Source: Microcebus murinus (Eukaryota; Chordata; Mammalia; Primates; Cheirogaleidae). Taken from it: DNA of 64,000 bases. The translations under genes and the position numbers were made by a program. The notes beneath the pieces are model-generated. The model was given only the letters and a program-made list of their open reading frames with translations, was not told the DNA's origin and ran no database searches. The stretch covers positions 18,216,501 to 18,280,500 of the forward strand of contig NC_134119.1 of assembly GCF_040939455.1 (NCBI RefSeq). Reading direction: 5' to 3'. Position 1 is the stretch's first letter, and each line of letters begins with the position of its first letter. Positions 1 through 11,888 of this stretch are shown here, one piece after another.

Positions 1-3000
1 TTATCTGATCTCCATCCAAAATACTGCAACTATTATCTGTCACTGGTTCTCCTATTTTTATTCAGAGCCAGCCCATTTGGGGACCCCACATGATAGAGAT
101 TTTCAAAGCACAGTATGCTCACTTTCTGCTGCACCCCTTCCTGGAAGGGAGACACTTGAGGTTTGAAACCTCTTTCAGGTGATTCTCATGTGTTTGCAGA
201 TGTAAATGAATATGGGGAGAAAGCTTTTTGGTTTCGGTTTTAGGAGGATATGAATCAACTTTCAATTTTTTTGCAGCAGCAAGATAAGAAAAATCTTAAT
301 AAGAACTCCACTGAGCAGTTGAGAGAGAAAGAAGATCAGAAGTGATGAAGATGATCTTTTGAGCCAAAGTCTTTGGTGACAAGTTAGATGGTTTAGAGTT
401 CAGTAGATGACTGATATCCACAACTTTGCTTCTAAACTGTGTATGAATATTACACAAACTGATCGAAGAGTAATACTTTGCTTTTCACCTGTTTTTTTCT
501 TTAACTGGAGTACATCTTACAGAGGGTCTCAGAGTTGCAAAATAAGTTGTATTTTTCTTCCCTCATGATGTAATAAGATACATGTGTAGAATTCCAGAAC
601 ATTTTTAAGTGTATAGAAATTTCATAAATCAGAATGCATTTAAGTGAGTTGGTAGAATAGGGACAAAATGAAAAAGAAAAGATGGCGAGTTTCTGCAAGG
701 ATAAGTTATTTTAGAAATGGATGTGCTTTTCTAAGGACCTTTCAGAATGTTTGTTAGAAAGCTCACTGCAGAATTGAATGGCTTTTGCTTGCCCCTTACT
801 AGAAAGTTGTTGTGAAGAGCTCTGAAATATCTTTTCAAGTGTCCCTTTCCCCTTTTAAAGTAGAGGCTTAAGGAATTTCTTATTTAAAACAAGATGCAGA
901 AGGCTCATGTGGGAGCATCAGGAAGTTGACCAATGGGAAGAGTGATTAGATAGATAAATCTAGATAGGAGATAATACTATCTACTGTCTATCTACTTTCA
1001 ACAGATGGAACTGTTGAAAGTAGTAAAAAATTGAGACTTCTTTTTTCCCTTTGACTAGAATAGATGATTAGAAAATCACATTTATTGACCTGAGCAACTG
1101 CCATTTGAAAATAAATAGTTCATCTGCTTGTTAAATTCAGTAAAACCTAAATTTGGTTTTTCAGTGTATGTTGAGTATAAGAAACAGAATCATCATAATT
1201 TCCAAGGAACCTAGAAGTTACTGTTTTTGACATGGCTGATGCATTTTTATCTTGGCATAAAACTGGCTCAGCCTTTCTGGGCAGTTTGATCATTTTTTTC
1301 TTCTTCTTCTCCTTTTATAGATAATAAAGAAAAATCCATGTTTTATTATATTTAATTTCTAGTAGAATTGATCAGCGGCAGACCAACAAGATGGACATAT
1401 TGGGATCAGTAGAAATGGGTAGACAACAACAGAAGAATAACACATAGATTTTGTGCTCTCAAAACAGTTTGGTTTTTCTCCCTGTGGCTGAGGTTTCCTG
1501 TTTACATGAGAGCTCTAGCCTTCCAGAGCCTGGAAACCCATATATTTTGAACACTTGCAGCTTTTTAAGTAGCAGGGATGATTGTATCAACAGCAGATGT
1601 ATTCTCCCTCATTTAGGCCTTTGGAGAACCAAACCAAAAAGCCATTTTAAAAAACTACTAAATTTTGATAACTGGAAATAATTTGGTAATATTGTTTGGC
1701 TGGAAAGTGAATAATAAGCACAGTACTAAGGAAGGCAAAATAAAAACAAAACTCTCAAACTCTACAAATAGTCTCATGTTACTTTACAAAGAACCATAGT
1801 TTTGTTGCTGGTCTGTTTGATTTTAAAAAGTGGCCAGTTTTGGAGACTGTGGACTTAATTATAAAGGTTGGTGCCATCACACAATTGGGAGCTGCTGAAC
1901 TCTTCACAATAGGTACCTTATTATGAGTTTTATGTTAAAAGATGTTTATGAAGTATTAGGATATAATTAAAACCACACAAAGAATTTGTTTCATCCCATG
2001 CAGGAAAAATAAAAAAAGATCTTTGTTTCCATATTAGCAAATTGTTTTTTCTCCTAAGGGTACTGATTAGGTGATCAAAAAGCTTTTTTGTCTGTTCCTT
2101 TGGTTTGTGAGCATGTGGAGAAAACCACTAATATTAGTTACAGTAAACTCAAAGCATATAATTATAATGTTGCAAAATGCAAAAGAAAATTAAATCATAT
2201 TAAACTCAAGGCTGAGTTGTGCAGTATATTGACTGATTAGTTTGAATAGGGCCTAATCTGCAGGTGGAAGATTGGGTGAATAAATAAATGTATAATTTAT
2301 AATCTAATAATAAAATTCAGAATTATTTTTATGGTTGTGAAGTTGCATCCCTTCATAATAATCTAATTTTTTAAAGCCATCAGATATGTGAGAATAACTA
2401 TGATTGTTGAACCTGTAAAAACCACACATTCATGAGGGAAAAAGAGATACATATAAACTACATTATGCGTAACCTTTTGTAAATGTGGTAAGAACCCAGT
2501 CCATTCATTAGCATTAATAGTGGGCAACTTTGAGTGCTTCTCACTCATAGTTCATCTGAAGGCTTAATGTTATTGATGATTTTCTGGTATTTTACCTTAC
2601 TTCTGGGTTGATTGTCAGTTTTAAATTGGGTAAACTCAGAGTATCTTTATTTGTTTTAAGTTGCAAGATTTTTATTTACTTAAAACATTTAAAACAAGTA
2701 GCAGGGTTCATTATTTGACTTTGTGGTTAGGAATTCTGTAATTGTATTTGTTGGGTAGGTTTTGAATGTGTTTGTTTGCTGTAAGTCTGTGTGTGTGCTT
2801 AGAGTATCTTTTTTTAAGGTCAGAAATAATCCTGTCTATCTTCCTTCCCGTCTTTTCCTTTCTTCCTGTAAAATATATAAAATGTTCGAAAGAGCTCCTT
2901 GTTGTATTCTGTAATGTTTAAATACAAAGATGCAAAACAAGTGACTATTGTATAAATATAGAAAGCTGTATTTAAAGAATCCAACCCAAATTCCAATGGA

Positions 3001-3999
3001 CTAACAACCAATCAGAATGGTACAGGAGAGAATTAGCTCCCTTTGGTCAAATGATTGCGAAACAGTGGCACTCTAACAAAGTTATTTGGGAGCAATTAGC
3101 TTTTGATTCTTTAAGAAAAGACATTTTAAAGATAATTGATGACGTTATAATAGATGACAATTTGAATTACTATTAATAGTCTTTGGCATGATAATATTAT
3201 TGTGGTTTAGGTAGGAGAATGCCCTTGTTATTAGGAGATGTCTTTTTGAGTATTTAGGCTGAAGTGTTTTAATGTTTGAAAATTAATTTCAGGTGACTTG
3301 TGTGTCAATGTGTTTGTGTTGCATGTGTGTGAACTTCTATTTCCATATCTATGAGAAAACATAAATATAGCAAAATATTAATTTGAGAATCTAGGAGAAA
3401 AGTTTGTAAATCTTCATTGTATTACTATTTCAGCTTTCCTGATAATTTGAAAGTTTAAAAAGTCAAGGGAAAACTAACTTGAAAAAGTACTATAAATGAT
3501 TCTTGAACACTTTTTAGGTTTTTTATTTTCAGTCATTCATGTGACCTAAAAGAGCACAGAGGAGCCTGCTTTGCTTACCTCATGGTTATTGTTGATAAAA
3601 TGAGATTAGGTGTATAAAAGTTGAGAAAATTCTATACATATGTGAGCTGTCAATGTTATTCTTCATGAGATAGTCATGTCTACATTATAGTAGTATAATG
3701 TCCTAATTTCAGTTTTTGATGACAAATAGGGATGATGAATAGCTTTGTTTTCTTTTAAAGAAAACTAACATAACCAGATTTCTATAGAACGATCAAAAAT
3801 GGAGTTTATTGATTCTTTGCATCTTTGGTGTCATCAATGCCAAAATAAAGATGCAGAGGTCTTTCTTATTTTATAACTGCTCACAATAAGATTTCAAAAG
3901 TTTTTATGAGTTTTAATATATATATTCTTATTAGCTTTTTAGTCATCCCTTTCTTATATTAACTTAAAAGAATATTGTGTGCATGTTTCTACTTCAATG
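1..3999. other. AT-rich non-coding stretch, nothing recognised
   Basis: No exon-like open frame with flanking splice signals and no repeat family that I can name. It is AT-rich, with short pyrimidine runs near 1295-1315 and GATA-like short repeats near 948-1005. The short open frames here end at random stops and look like chance. Intron or intergenic sequence is the most likely reading. Confidence 0.6.
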
Positions 4000-4920
4000 T
4001 TTTTTTAATTAAACTTTTTATTTTGACATAATTGTAGTCATGTGATTGTAAGAAATAATTCTGAGAGAGCCATATACCAGTTACCCAGTTTCTCTTAATG
4101 GTAACATCTTGCAAAACTATAGTATTTAATAGACTGTCACAACTAAGATGTTGACATTGATACAATCCACCAATATTATTCCACCTTTTGCACTTTCACT
4201 TGTACTTTGTGTGTGTATATGTGTGTGTGTATTTAGTTCTGTATAATTTTATCACATGTGAGTTAATGTATTCCCACCACAATCAAGATATAGGACCCCT
4301 TCATCACCACAAAAATCCCTCATGTTCTCCCTTTCCAACTACATTCACCTCCCTCCCACTCCCTCACCCCTGGCAACCAATAATCTCTCCCATCTTCTCT
4401 CCCATTTTTTTGTCATTTCAAAAAATTTTTAAATGAAATCATACAGTATTTATCCTTTTGGGATTATCTCTTTATACTCAGAAAAATTCTCTAGAGATTC
4501 ATCCAAGTTGTATATATCAATAATTCATTTCTTTTTATTACTGAGTAGTATTTCATGGCATAGATGTATCATAGCTTGTTGAACCATTTACTCACTAAAA
4601 GACATCTGAATTGTTTCCAGTTTGGGGTTATTATAAAAAAGTTGCTATGAACACATGTGTACAGGTTTTTGTGTTTGTACAAGTTTTCATTTCTCTAGGA
4701 TAAGTGCCCAAAGATGCATTTGCTGGGTCTTATGATGTTTACATGTTTAGCTTTATAAGAAACTGTGGAACTGTTTTCCAGAGTGGCTATAACAGTTTAT
4801 ATTCCCACTAGCAAAGTATGAGTAATTTAGTTTCTCCACATCTTTGCTAGCATTTGGTGTTCTTACTACTTTTTATTTTAGCCATTCTAATAGATATGTA
4901 GTGATAATTGTGTTTTTCCC
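4000..4920 (-). repeat. L1M-type LINE 3' end, antisense
   Basis: Read on the plus strand this is the reverse complement of an old mammalian L1 3' region. Recognisable phrases include AACATCTTGCAAAACTATAG (about 4104-4123), GACATTGATACAATCCACCA, CCTGGCAACCAATAATCTC and GGTGTTCTTACTAC. Many substitutions indicate age. It ends at a C run near 4917-4924 and passes straight into a second, different L1 3' end. A GT-rich run at 4207-4230 lies inside it. Non-functional relic. Confidence 0.8.
4207..4230. repeat. Short GT-rich microsatellite
   Basis: Interrupted (TG)n run inside the antisense L1M fragment, expected at this place in the L1 3' region. Confidence 0.7.
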
Positions 4921-5371
4921 CCCAGTTGTCTGATTTTTAAAAATTGTGGTAAAATACACGTGACATAAAATTTATAATCTTAACCATTTTTAAGACTATG
5001 ATTCAGTAGTATTAAGTACATTCATACTGTTGTGCAACCAATCTCCAGACTCTTTTCATGTTGCAAAAGTATAACTGTTCATTAAACACCAACTCCCCTT
5101 GCCCTCCTCTCTGCAGCCTCTGGCAACTATCGTTCTATTTTCTGTCTCTATGAATTTGACTACTTTAGGTACTTCTAATAAGTGGAATTATGTAGCCTTT
5201 GACCTTTTGTGACTGGCTTATCTCACTTAGAATAATGTTCTCAAGCTTCATTCAAGTTGTAAGGTGTCAGAATTTCCTTCATTTTTATGTCTCAGTAATA
5301 TCCCATTGTATGTATATAGCACATTTTATTATCCATTCATCTGTTGATGGGCACTTGGATTGTTTCCATCT

Positions 5372-5758
5372 TATATTAGTTTGCTAGGGCTGCCATAACA
5401 AAGTACCACAGACTGGGTGGCTCAAACAACAGAAGTTTATTTCCTCACAGTATGGTGGCTAGAAGTTTGAGTAGGCAGGTTTGATTTCTTTTGAGATGTC
5501 TCTCCTTGCTTGTGGATGACCATCTGCTTCCTGTGATTTCACATGGTCTTTCCTTTGTGCATTTCTGTGTCTTAATTTCCTCTTCTTTTAAGGACACTAG
5601 CCATATTGGATTGGAGTCCACTCTAATGACATAATTTAACTTTAATTAACTCTTTAAAAACTGTATCTCCAAATACAGTCACATTCTGTGGTACTGGGGA
5701 TTAGGACTTCAAAATATGAATTTGGGGAGACTGAGGGGATGTACGTTAGCCCATAACA
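5372..5758 (-). repeat. MLT1-type solo LTR (ERVL-MaLR), antisense
   Basis: The reverse complement starts TGTTATGGGCTAACGT and contains the MLT1 block for CATATTTTGAAGTCCTAA and ACTGTATTTGGAGATA. On the plus strand it begins near TTAGTTTGCTAGGGCTGCCA and ends GCCCATAACA. It sits inside the antisense L1, with a short imperfect duplication (CATCT before, CATTT after). It is a solo LTR relic of an ancient endogenous retrovirus-like element. No internal genes are present. Confidence 0.8.
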
Positions 5759-5919
5759 CATTTTTGGCTGTTGTGAATAATGCTCCTGTGAACATAAGTA
5801 TACAAATATCTCTTCGAGATCAAGCTTTCAGTTCTTTTGGGTATATACCCAGAAGTTGAATTGCTGGATCACATGGTAGTTCTGTTTTTAACTTTTTAAG
5901 GAACTGCTATACTGTTTTA

Positions 5920-7163
5920 TTAGGTTGGTGCAAAAGTAATTGTGGTTTTAGCATTCTTGAAATCTGCCATTTGATATTGGAATACATTCTTAAATGTGGT
6001 TATGTTATATATCATTTTAATGCACATCTCTCACTTTATGTTTTTTCATTAATGACGTATTACTTGCTATTTATTTTATATTTATTTTAGACTATGGAAA
6101 TGATGTTAGACAAAAAGTAAATTTGAGCTATTTTCTTATTTGAGTTTAAAATGGGTTCTAAAGCAGTGGAGACAACTTGCAACATCAGCGACACATTTGG
6201 CCCAGGAACTGCTAAGGAACGTACAATGCAGTGGTGGTTCAAGAAATTTTGCAAATGAAACGAGAGCCTTGAAGATGAGGAGCACAGTGGCCGGCCGTCA
6301 GAAGTTGACAATGACCAATTAAGAGCAGTCATCGAAGCTGATCCTCTTACAAATACACAAGAAGTTCCCGAAGAACTCAGTGTCGACCATTCTATGGTCA
6401 TTCGGCATTTGAAGCAAATTGGAAAGGTTAAAAAGCTTGATAAGTGGGTGCCTCATGAGGTGATTGAAAATCAAAAAAATCTTCAATTTGAAGTGTCGTC
6501 TTCTCTTCTTGTATGCAACAACAACAGACCATTTCTCAATTGGATATGACTTGTGACCAAAAGTGGTTGTCATTTGATAACCGACAATGAACATCTCAGT
6601 GGTTGGACCGAAAAGAAGCTTCAAAGCATTTCCCAAAGCCAAACTTTCACAAAAACTGGTCATGGTCACTGTTTGGTGGTCTGCTGCTGGTCTAATCCAC
6701 TGCAGCTTTCTGAATTCTGGCGGAACTATTACGTCTGATGAGTGTGCTCAGCAAATCAATGAGATGCACTGAAAACTGCAATGCCTGAAGCCGGCATTGG
6801 TCAGCAGCAAAGGCCCAATTCTCCACGACAACGCCCCACGGCTCGTCACACAACCAACACTTCAAAAGTTGAACGAATTGGGCTATGAAGTTTTGCCTCA
6901 CCCACCAGACTTCTTCAAGCATCTCAACAACTTTTTGTGGGGAAAATGCTTCCACAACCAGCAGTATGCAGAAAATGCTTTCCAAGAGTTCACCATATCC
7001 CAAAGCATGGATTTCTATGCTACGGAATAAACAAGCTTATTTCTCATTGGCAAACATATGTTGATTATAGTTCCTATTTTGATTAATAAAGATGTTTTTG
7101 AGCCTAGTTATAATCATTTAAAATTCACAGTCCAAAACTGCAATTACTTTTGCACCAATCTAA
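5920..7163 (+). mobile_element. Hsmar1-like mariner transposon, nearly full length
   Basis: A Tc1/mariner element of 1244 bp. It starts TTAGGTTGGTGCAAAAGTAA and ends with the inverted copy TTACTTTTGCACCAATCTAA. It is flanked on both sides by TA (5918-5919 and 7164-7165), the mariner target duplication. The interior encodes a recognisable but broken mariner transposase in sense orientation. The element interrupts the antisense L1. The terminal repeats match the MADE1/Hsmar1 family as I know it, and full Hsmar1 is only slightly longer, so few bases are missing overall. A closely related mariner family remains possible. Confidence 0.9.
6094..7086 (+). pseudogene. Broken Hsmar1-like mariner transposase
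   Basis: The frame starts ATGGAAATGATG, which corresponds to the family's Met-rich start, and ends at the FD-stop of the family (TAA at 7084-7086). Family knowledge: mariner transposases join an HTH DNA-binding half to a DD34D catalytic half. Visible here are an HTH region around EVDNDQLRAVIEADPL (about 6301-6348), the first catalytic Asp in TCDQKW (about 6548-6565), the KLXKVMVTVWWSAAG-like block (about 6645-6690) and the second Asp in ILHDNA. Damage includes a stop at about codon 9, a TGA after WWFKKFCK, a lost codon near the second Asp, and a deletion that joins HPP directly to a phenylalanine-rich part. That deletion removes the YSPDL segment holding the third catalytic residue. It cannot transpose. 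Confidence 0.88.
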
Positions 7164-7396
7164 TACTTGGTGGCTTCACCTATCGGCAGTGCACAGGGTT
7201 TCCTATTTCTTTACAACCTTACCAACACTTGTTTTTTTCTTTTTTTATAATAGCCATTCTAATGGGTGTGAGATAGTATCTCATTGTGGTTTTGATTTGC
7301 ATTTCCCTATTGATTAGTGACTTGAGTATCTTTTCATATGCTCATTTGGCCATTTGTACATCTTCTTGGAGAAAATATCTGTTCATATCCTTTGCC

Positions 7397-7710
<314 letters not shown>

Positions 7711-8375
7711 TCTTTTCCCATTTTTTAATTAGGTTGTTTGATTTTTTTGTTGTTGTTGAGTTGTAGGAGTTCTTTGTACATTCTGCATATTAACCTCTTA
7801 TCAGATATATGATTATTTTCTCCCATTTCATAGATTGTATCCTCTGATACACAGAAGAAGTTTTTAATTTTGATGTTCAATTTGTCTACAATTATTTTGT
7901 TCCTATGCTTTTGGTGTCATATCTAAGAAACCATTGCCAAATCCAAGGTCATGAAGCTTACCCTCTATCTTTTCTTCCAGAAATCTTATAGTGTTTGCTC
8001 TTATGTCTTAAGTTCATTTTGAGTTTTTTGTATATGTTTTACAGTGACAGTCCAACTTTTACAGGTGGATATCCAGTTTTCCTAGCATTATTTGTTGAAA
8101 AACGCTGTCCTTTCCCATTGAATGGTCTTGACACTCCTGTTGAAAAGCATTTGACCATATATATGAGGGTTGTTTCTGGGCTCTCTATTCTGTTCCATTG
8201 GTCTGTATATCTGTCTTTATGCCATTACCATACTCTTGATTACCATAGCATTGTAGAAGTTTTGAAATCAAAAAGTGTGAAGCCTCCAACTTTTCAAGAT
8301 TGTTTTGGGGTCCCTTGACAGTCTATGGATTTTTAGATGGATTTTTCTATATCTGTTTTAAAAAGTCATTTAGAT

Positions 8376-8626
8376 TTTATTTTTGAGACTGGGTCTTGCT
8401 CTGTTGCCTGGGCTGGAGTGTACCATCACAGCTCACTGCAGCATTAAATTCCTGGACTCAGGCCAGTCTCCTGCCTTAGCAACCAGAGTAGCTGAGACTA
8501 CCGGTGCACGCTACCATGCCCTGCTAATTTGTTTTATGTTTTGTAGAGATGGAGTCTCGTGTATTGTTCAGGCTGGTCTTGAACTCCTGTCCTCAAGAGA
8601 TCCTTCCACCTTGGCCTCCCAAAGTG
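8376..8626 (-). repeat. AluJ-type SINE, antisense, 5'-truncated
   Basis: Reversed Alu text starts GAGACTGGGTCTTGCTCTGT and stops at CCTCCCAAAGTG, so the left-end part that would read ATTACAGGC...CCACC is missing. The surrounding L1 text resumes at 8627. It is heavily mutated, with no 3' poly-T of note. An apparent 98-residue open frame over it is only Alu and L1 sequence. Confidence 0.85.
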
Positions 8627-9154
8627 ACCAATGGCCTTTTAATAGGGATTGCATTAAATCTGTAGATTGTTTTGGGTAGTATTGACATCTTAGCAATATT
8701 AATTCTTCTAATCCATAAACACAAATTGTTTTTCCATTTATTTATGTCTGTAATTTCTTTTAGCAGTGTTTTATTGTTTTCAGTATACAAGTCTTTGGCC
8801 TTCTTGGTTAAGTTTATTTCTAAGTTTTATTCTTTTTAATGCTATTGTAAATGGCATATTTTCCTTAATTTCCATTTCAGATTGTTCATTTTAAGTGCAT
8901 AGAAATCCACTTTAAAGTTTAGGGGACAGGCACATATAAGCTCAACATCTCTTGTGATGCCTGGAGAATCCTCAAACCGGCAGCACTGCTAATGATGGTG
9001 CTGGATGTGAGGCAGGAAATTGGCAGGACCGTGGGGAAGGCAGCTGTCTCTTTTTTTCACCATGCTTAGGAAAATAAGGTTCATGCCCTTCGAACTACTA
9101 TCAAAATTAATATCCATGCCTTATTATACTTTGCTTTTGCTTAACAAACAGTCT

Positions 9155-9350
9155 ATAGCTGTGCTGTCCCATATGGTAGTCATTAGTCACATGTGGCTAT
9201 TTAAATTAATTAAAATTAAATAAAATTAAAAATTCTGTTCTTCAGTTGCACCAGCCACATTTCAAGTGCTCGACAGCCTCATGCTGCTGTTGTATAATGA
9301 AATGGACAATGTAATTTAGAATATTTTCATCATCACAGTTCTATTGATGG
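9155..9350. mobile_element. Non-autonomous hAT-like DNA transposon relic
   Basis: Contains GTGCTGTCCCATATGGTAG, CACATGTGGCTATTTAAATT and CACATTTCAAGTGCTCGACA, closing with TTTTCATCATCACAG and TTCTATTG. This is a common mammalian palindromic repeat with a GCTGTCCAATA-type end. A second copy lies at 44893-45070. I cannot fix the exact family name. It ends 7 bp before the next hAT element. No coding capacity. Confidence 0.6.
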
Positions 9351-9357
9351 TCTAGAG

Positions 9358-9571
9358 CAGGCTTCCTCAAACCATGGCCCGCAGGCCACATGTGGCCTGC
9401 TGAGGACATTTATCCTGCCGGCCGAGTGTTTTTGCTGCTGCCTGTCGTGCTTAGCAGCATCCCGGGCCCAAAGTGCGCATGTGTGGAATGTGCACCGCAC
9501 TCTCCAATGGCCCTCCAACGGTCTGAGGGACAGTGAACTGGCCCCCTATTTAAAAAGTTTGAAGACCCCTG
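9358..9571. mobile_element. Compact non-autonomous hAT element (214 bp) with 8-bp target duplication
   Basis: The left end is CAGGCTTCCTCAAACCATGG. The reverse complement of the right end is CAGGGGTCTTCAAACTTTTT, so the terminal repeats share CAGG and CTTCAAAC/CCTCAAAC. The flanks are GTCTAGAG (9350-9357) and ATCTAGAG (9572-9579), an 8-bp duplication with 7 matches and the TCTAGA core hAT elements favour. The inner part is GC-rich and CpG-containing (GGCCGAGTG, CCCGGGCCC) for this AT-rich region, which suggests less decay than the other repeats. No transposase frame. It resembles CAGGGGTCCTCAAAC-type hAT families that were recently active in some mammals. Confidence 0.82.
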
Positions 9572-9579
9572 ATCTAGAG

Positions 9580-11465
9580 ATTCTCAGTAAAAGAATGATA
9601 TTCAATGAAACTGTTAAATAAATACATGTAGGAATTTTTAAAATTTTTTGCATGCAGCTCTGTAAAGATTTTGTTCAGATATTCTCATACATGCATGTGT
9701 ACACACACATGCACACAAATATAGTTTTAGATTTTAAGTTTATTTCTTGAAGTCTATATTTGGGCCTATAATGCTTTTATACTCCAAGGCATTGGTGACT
9801 CTACAGGATAATTGACTTTCTTGGTAGGAAGGCTTATGATAAAAGTAGCAAATCTTTGGGATTTCAGTCTAAGTTATAACAAAACTGTTTACTATCTAAC
9901 AAAACTGAGGGAACAAAACTGTTTTGTAGACCCTGAAAAATTAATTAAAATTATAACATAGGTCATTAAACAAATGAAGAGTTACATTTAAGGGCCAGTA
10001 TACAGAAAATAAACATGTATAACTTTCAGATAGGCATTTTTTTGGTAGGAGAATTATATATGGCTTGTATGTTTGTTTTTTATTTTTGAATTTATGAAAA
10101 GCTCTCAACTCAGGCCTCCAATCTAAAATTCATCACATTATCAAATTTGAAAATATTCTTAAAACAGGCAATAAAAATATAAATTGTCAGGGATCATACT
10201 TCATCACTTCTAAATGCTATTCTGTGCATCCTATAAGAGTGTTTGTGGTAACCACTGCAGGCTGGTTTATTCAGTAGTCACTCTCAACTTCTCACTTGCT
10301 GTTGCATGCCTCTATTTCATAGACTGTAAGAACTAAATATTCTTGTTTTCAGCCTCTCTTAAGAGCTGGGAATGGCCATACAATATGGGTCAGAACAGTA
10401 AGACATAAATGGGAGTCTGCCTGAGGGTCTTCTTGGATTGTCAGTGTTAGAATTGACTTAGGGCCCATGAGCAGTGTGGGTCCAACCATGTCTGAAGCTA
10501 GATGAAATCCCCAGAATTCCTAGGTATGTCAGCCTGGGAAATGATCTTTTTTTCAATAGGAACATTGCCTGTCTTAATTCACATGCTGTCTGCTTTGCAT
10601 GGACTAGCATGTTGTGTCTTTTATTCTGAATGCTGAATTGAATCTTTTTATTCATTTCTGACTGTTCAAATAATGTAGGTAAATGTAACAAAGTTTAATT
10701 AAAGTCAGTGACTGTCATTTATTTTAGGAGATTAAGTTCTGTTTTTGACAAGGGAGTCGCATGAGAGAAAAACTACTCAAGTGGAAGTCACAGGATGAGT
10801 TCAAGTCTTCATTCTCCCACTTGCTGGCTTTTGAAAAAAAGCTACCTGCAGTGACTTAACCAAAGATTAATTTTCTCTCTTTAAAAGCCTCTCTTTAAAA
10901 GTCACTTATCATGGCTTAATCAGAGATTTAATTTTCTCTCATAATAAGATACCTAGAAGTCTTGTGTACCAGCTCTACAAGGTCTTTGATAGTCCTGCAT
11001 CCTTCCCCTCTCCTCCTGCTCACTAGCCTTAGGGTATGGCTCTCACCACTCCCTGGGCCTCCCATCTGCATTTCAGAAAAAAAGGGAAAAGGGAAAGGGC
11101 AAAATGGGTAAGTATCCTGTTTCAACCCCCTTTAAAGAACCTTTCCTAAACACCCCTCCAAGTGATTTCTCCTTGTGTCTTCTTGGCTAGAACTGTTTCC
11201 CACGGTCACCTCTAGCTACAGAGTGACTGAGAAATACTTACTTAGCAGGGCACATCACTGTTCCCTCAACAAAATTGGGCTTCTTTTAGTTAGAAGGAGA
11301 GAATGGATACTGAATCAGCATACTGTCTGCCACAGGGGTTAGACTAGATGGTCCTTGGTCTAGATGGCTCTTTCTAGCTCTCAAAGTTGTAAACTCCATT
11401 TAATAAAACTCTGGGAGAATTGGTGATTGAGGCTTTAATGTTCAGTGCAATGGAATAACCTACAT
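9580..11465. other. Non-coding stretch, mostly unrecognised
   Basis: AT-rich sequence with no supported exon. The only structure noted is a local duplication of about 28 bp at 10852-10879 and 10912-10940, sharing CTTAA(C/T)CA(A/G)AGATT and TTAATTTTCTCTC. A 31-nt segment at 11077-11107 has an acceptor-like and a donor-like flank, but it is purine low-complexity sequence and I did not accept it as an exon. Confidence 0.5.
10852..10940 (+). repeat. Local imperfect duplication
   Basis: TGACTTAACCAAAGATTAAT... at 10852-10879 is repeated as TGGCTTAATCAGAGATTTAA... at 10912-10940, both ending TTTTCTCTC. CTCTCTTTAAAAG also occurs twice between them. It looks like slippage or a small tandem duplication that has diverged. 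Confidence 0.65.
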
Positions 11466-11690
11466 CAAGGGTTGACAAACTATGGCCTATAGGTCAAATC
11501 CTATCTGCCAACTGATTTTATAAACAAAATTTTATTAAAACATAGCCACACTCATTTGTTTACATACTGTCCATAACTGCTTTCATGCTGTAGTGTCAGA
11601 GTTGAGTAGTTGTGACAGACAATATTGCCTACGAAGCTGAAAATTTTACCATCTGGCTCTTTATAGAAAAAGCTTGCCGATTACTATCTG
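11466..11690. mobile_element. hAT-Charlie-type non-autonomous element
   Basis: Begins CAAGGGTTGACAAACTATGG and contains AAACAAAATTTTATTAAAAC, ATAGCCACACTCATTTG, CATAACTGCTTTCATGCTG and CAGAGTTGAGTAGTTGTGAC. It closes with ATCTGGCTCTTTATAG and AAAAAGCTTGCCGAT. This is the familiar mammalian GGTCAGCAAACT hAT relic, with ends degraded. The flanks ACCTACAT and GCCTAGGT agree at 5 of 8 positions. Exact subfamily not assigned. Confidence 0.78.
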
Positions 11691-11888
11691 GCCTAGGTGA
11701 TCTTGGAGAGGCCTTCCACCATGGTGGCTCCAACATTACATTTATTCATTGATTTAGTAAGGATTTGGGCACACACTATATTTCAGGCATGTGATCAGGC
11801 AGTGGGAGTACAACAGTGAATAAGAACACAAAGTCCATGTTCTCATGGAACTTACAGTAAGGCAGACAATAAATAGGTAAAACTTATA

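Noticed and set aside
6094..7086. Functional transposase or SETMAR-like fusion
   Set aside because: Early stops and loss of the third catalytic segment. No SET-domain exon is visible nearby.
8383..8679. 98-codon plus-strand open frame
   Set aside because: It lies over an AluJ-type SINE and flanking L1. Such frames are typical products of reversed Alu text.
11077..11107. 31-nt exon-like segment with CATCTGCATTTCAG acceptor and GTAAGTATC donor
   Set aside because: It is purine low-complexity sequence rich in A and G, and no neighbouring exon supports it.
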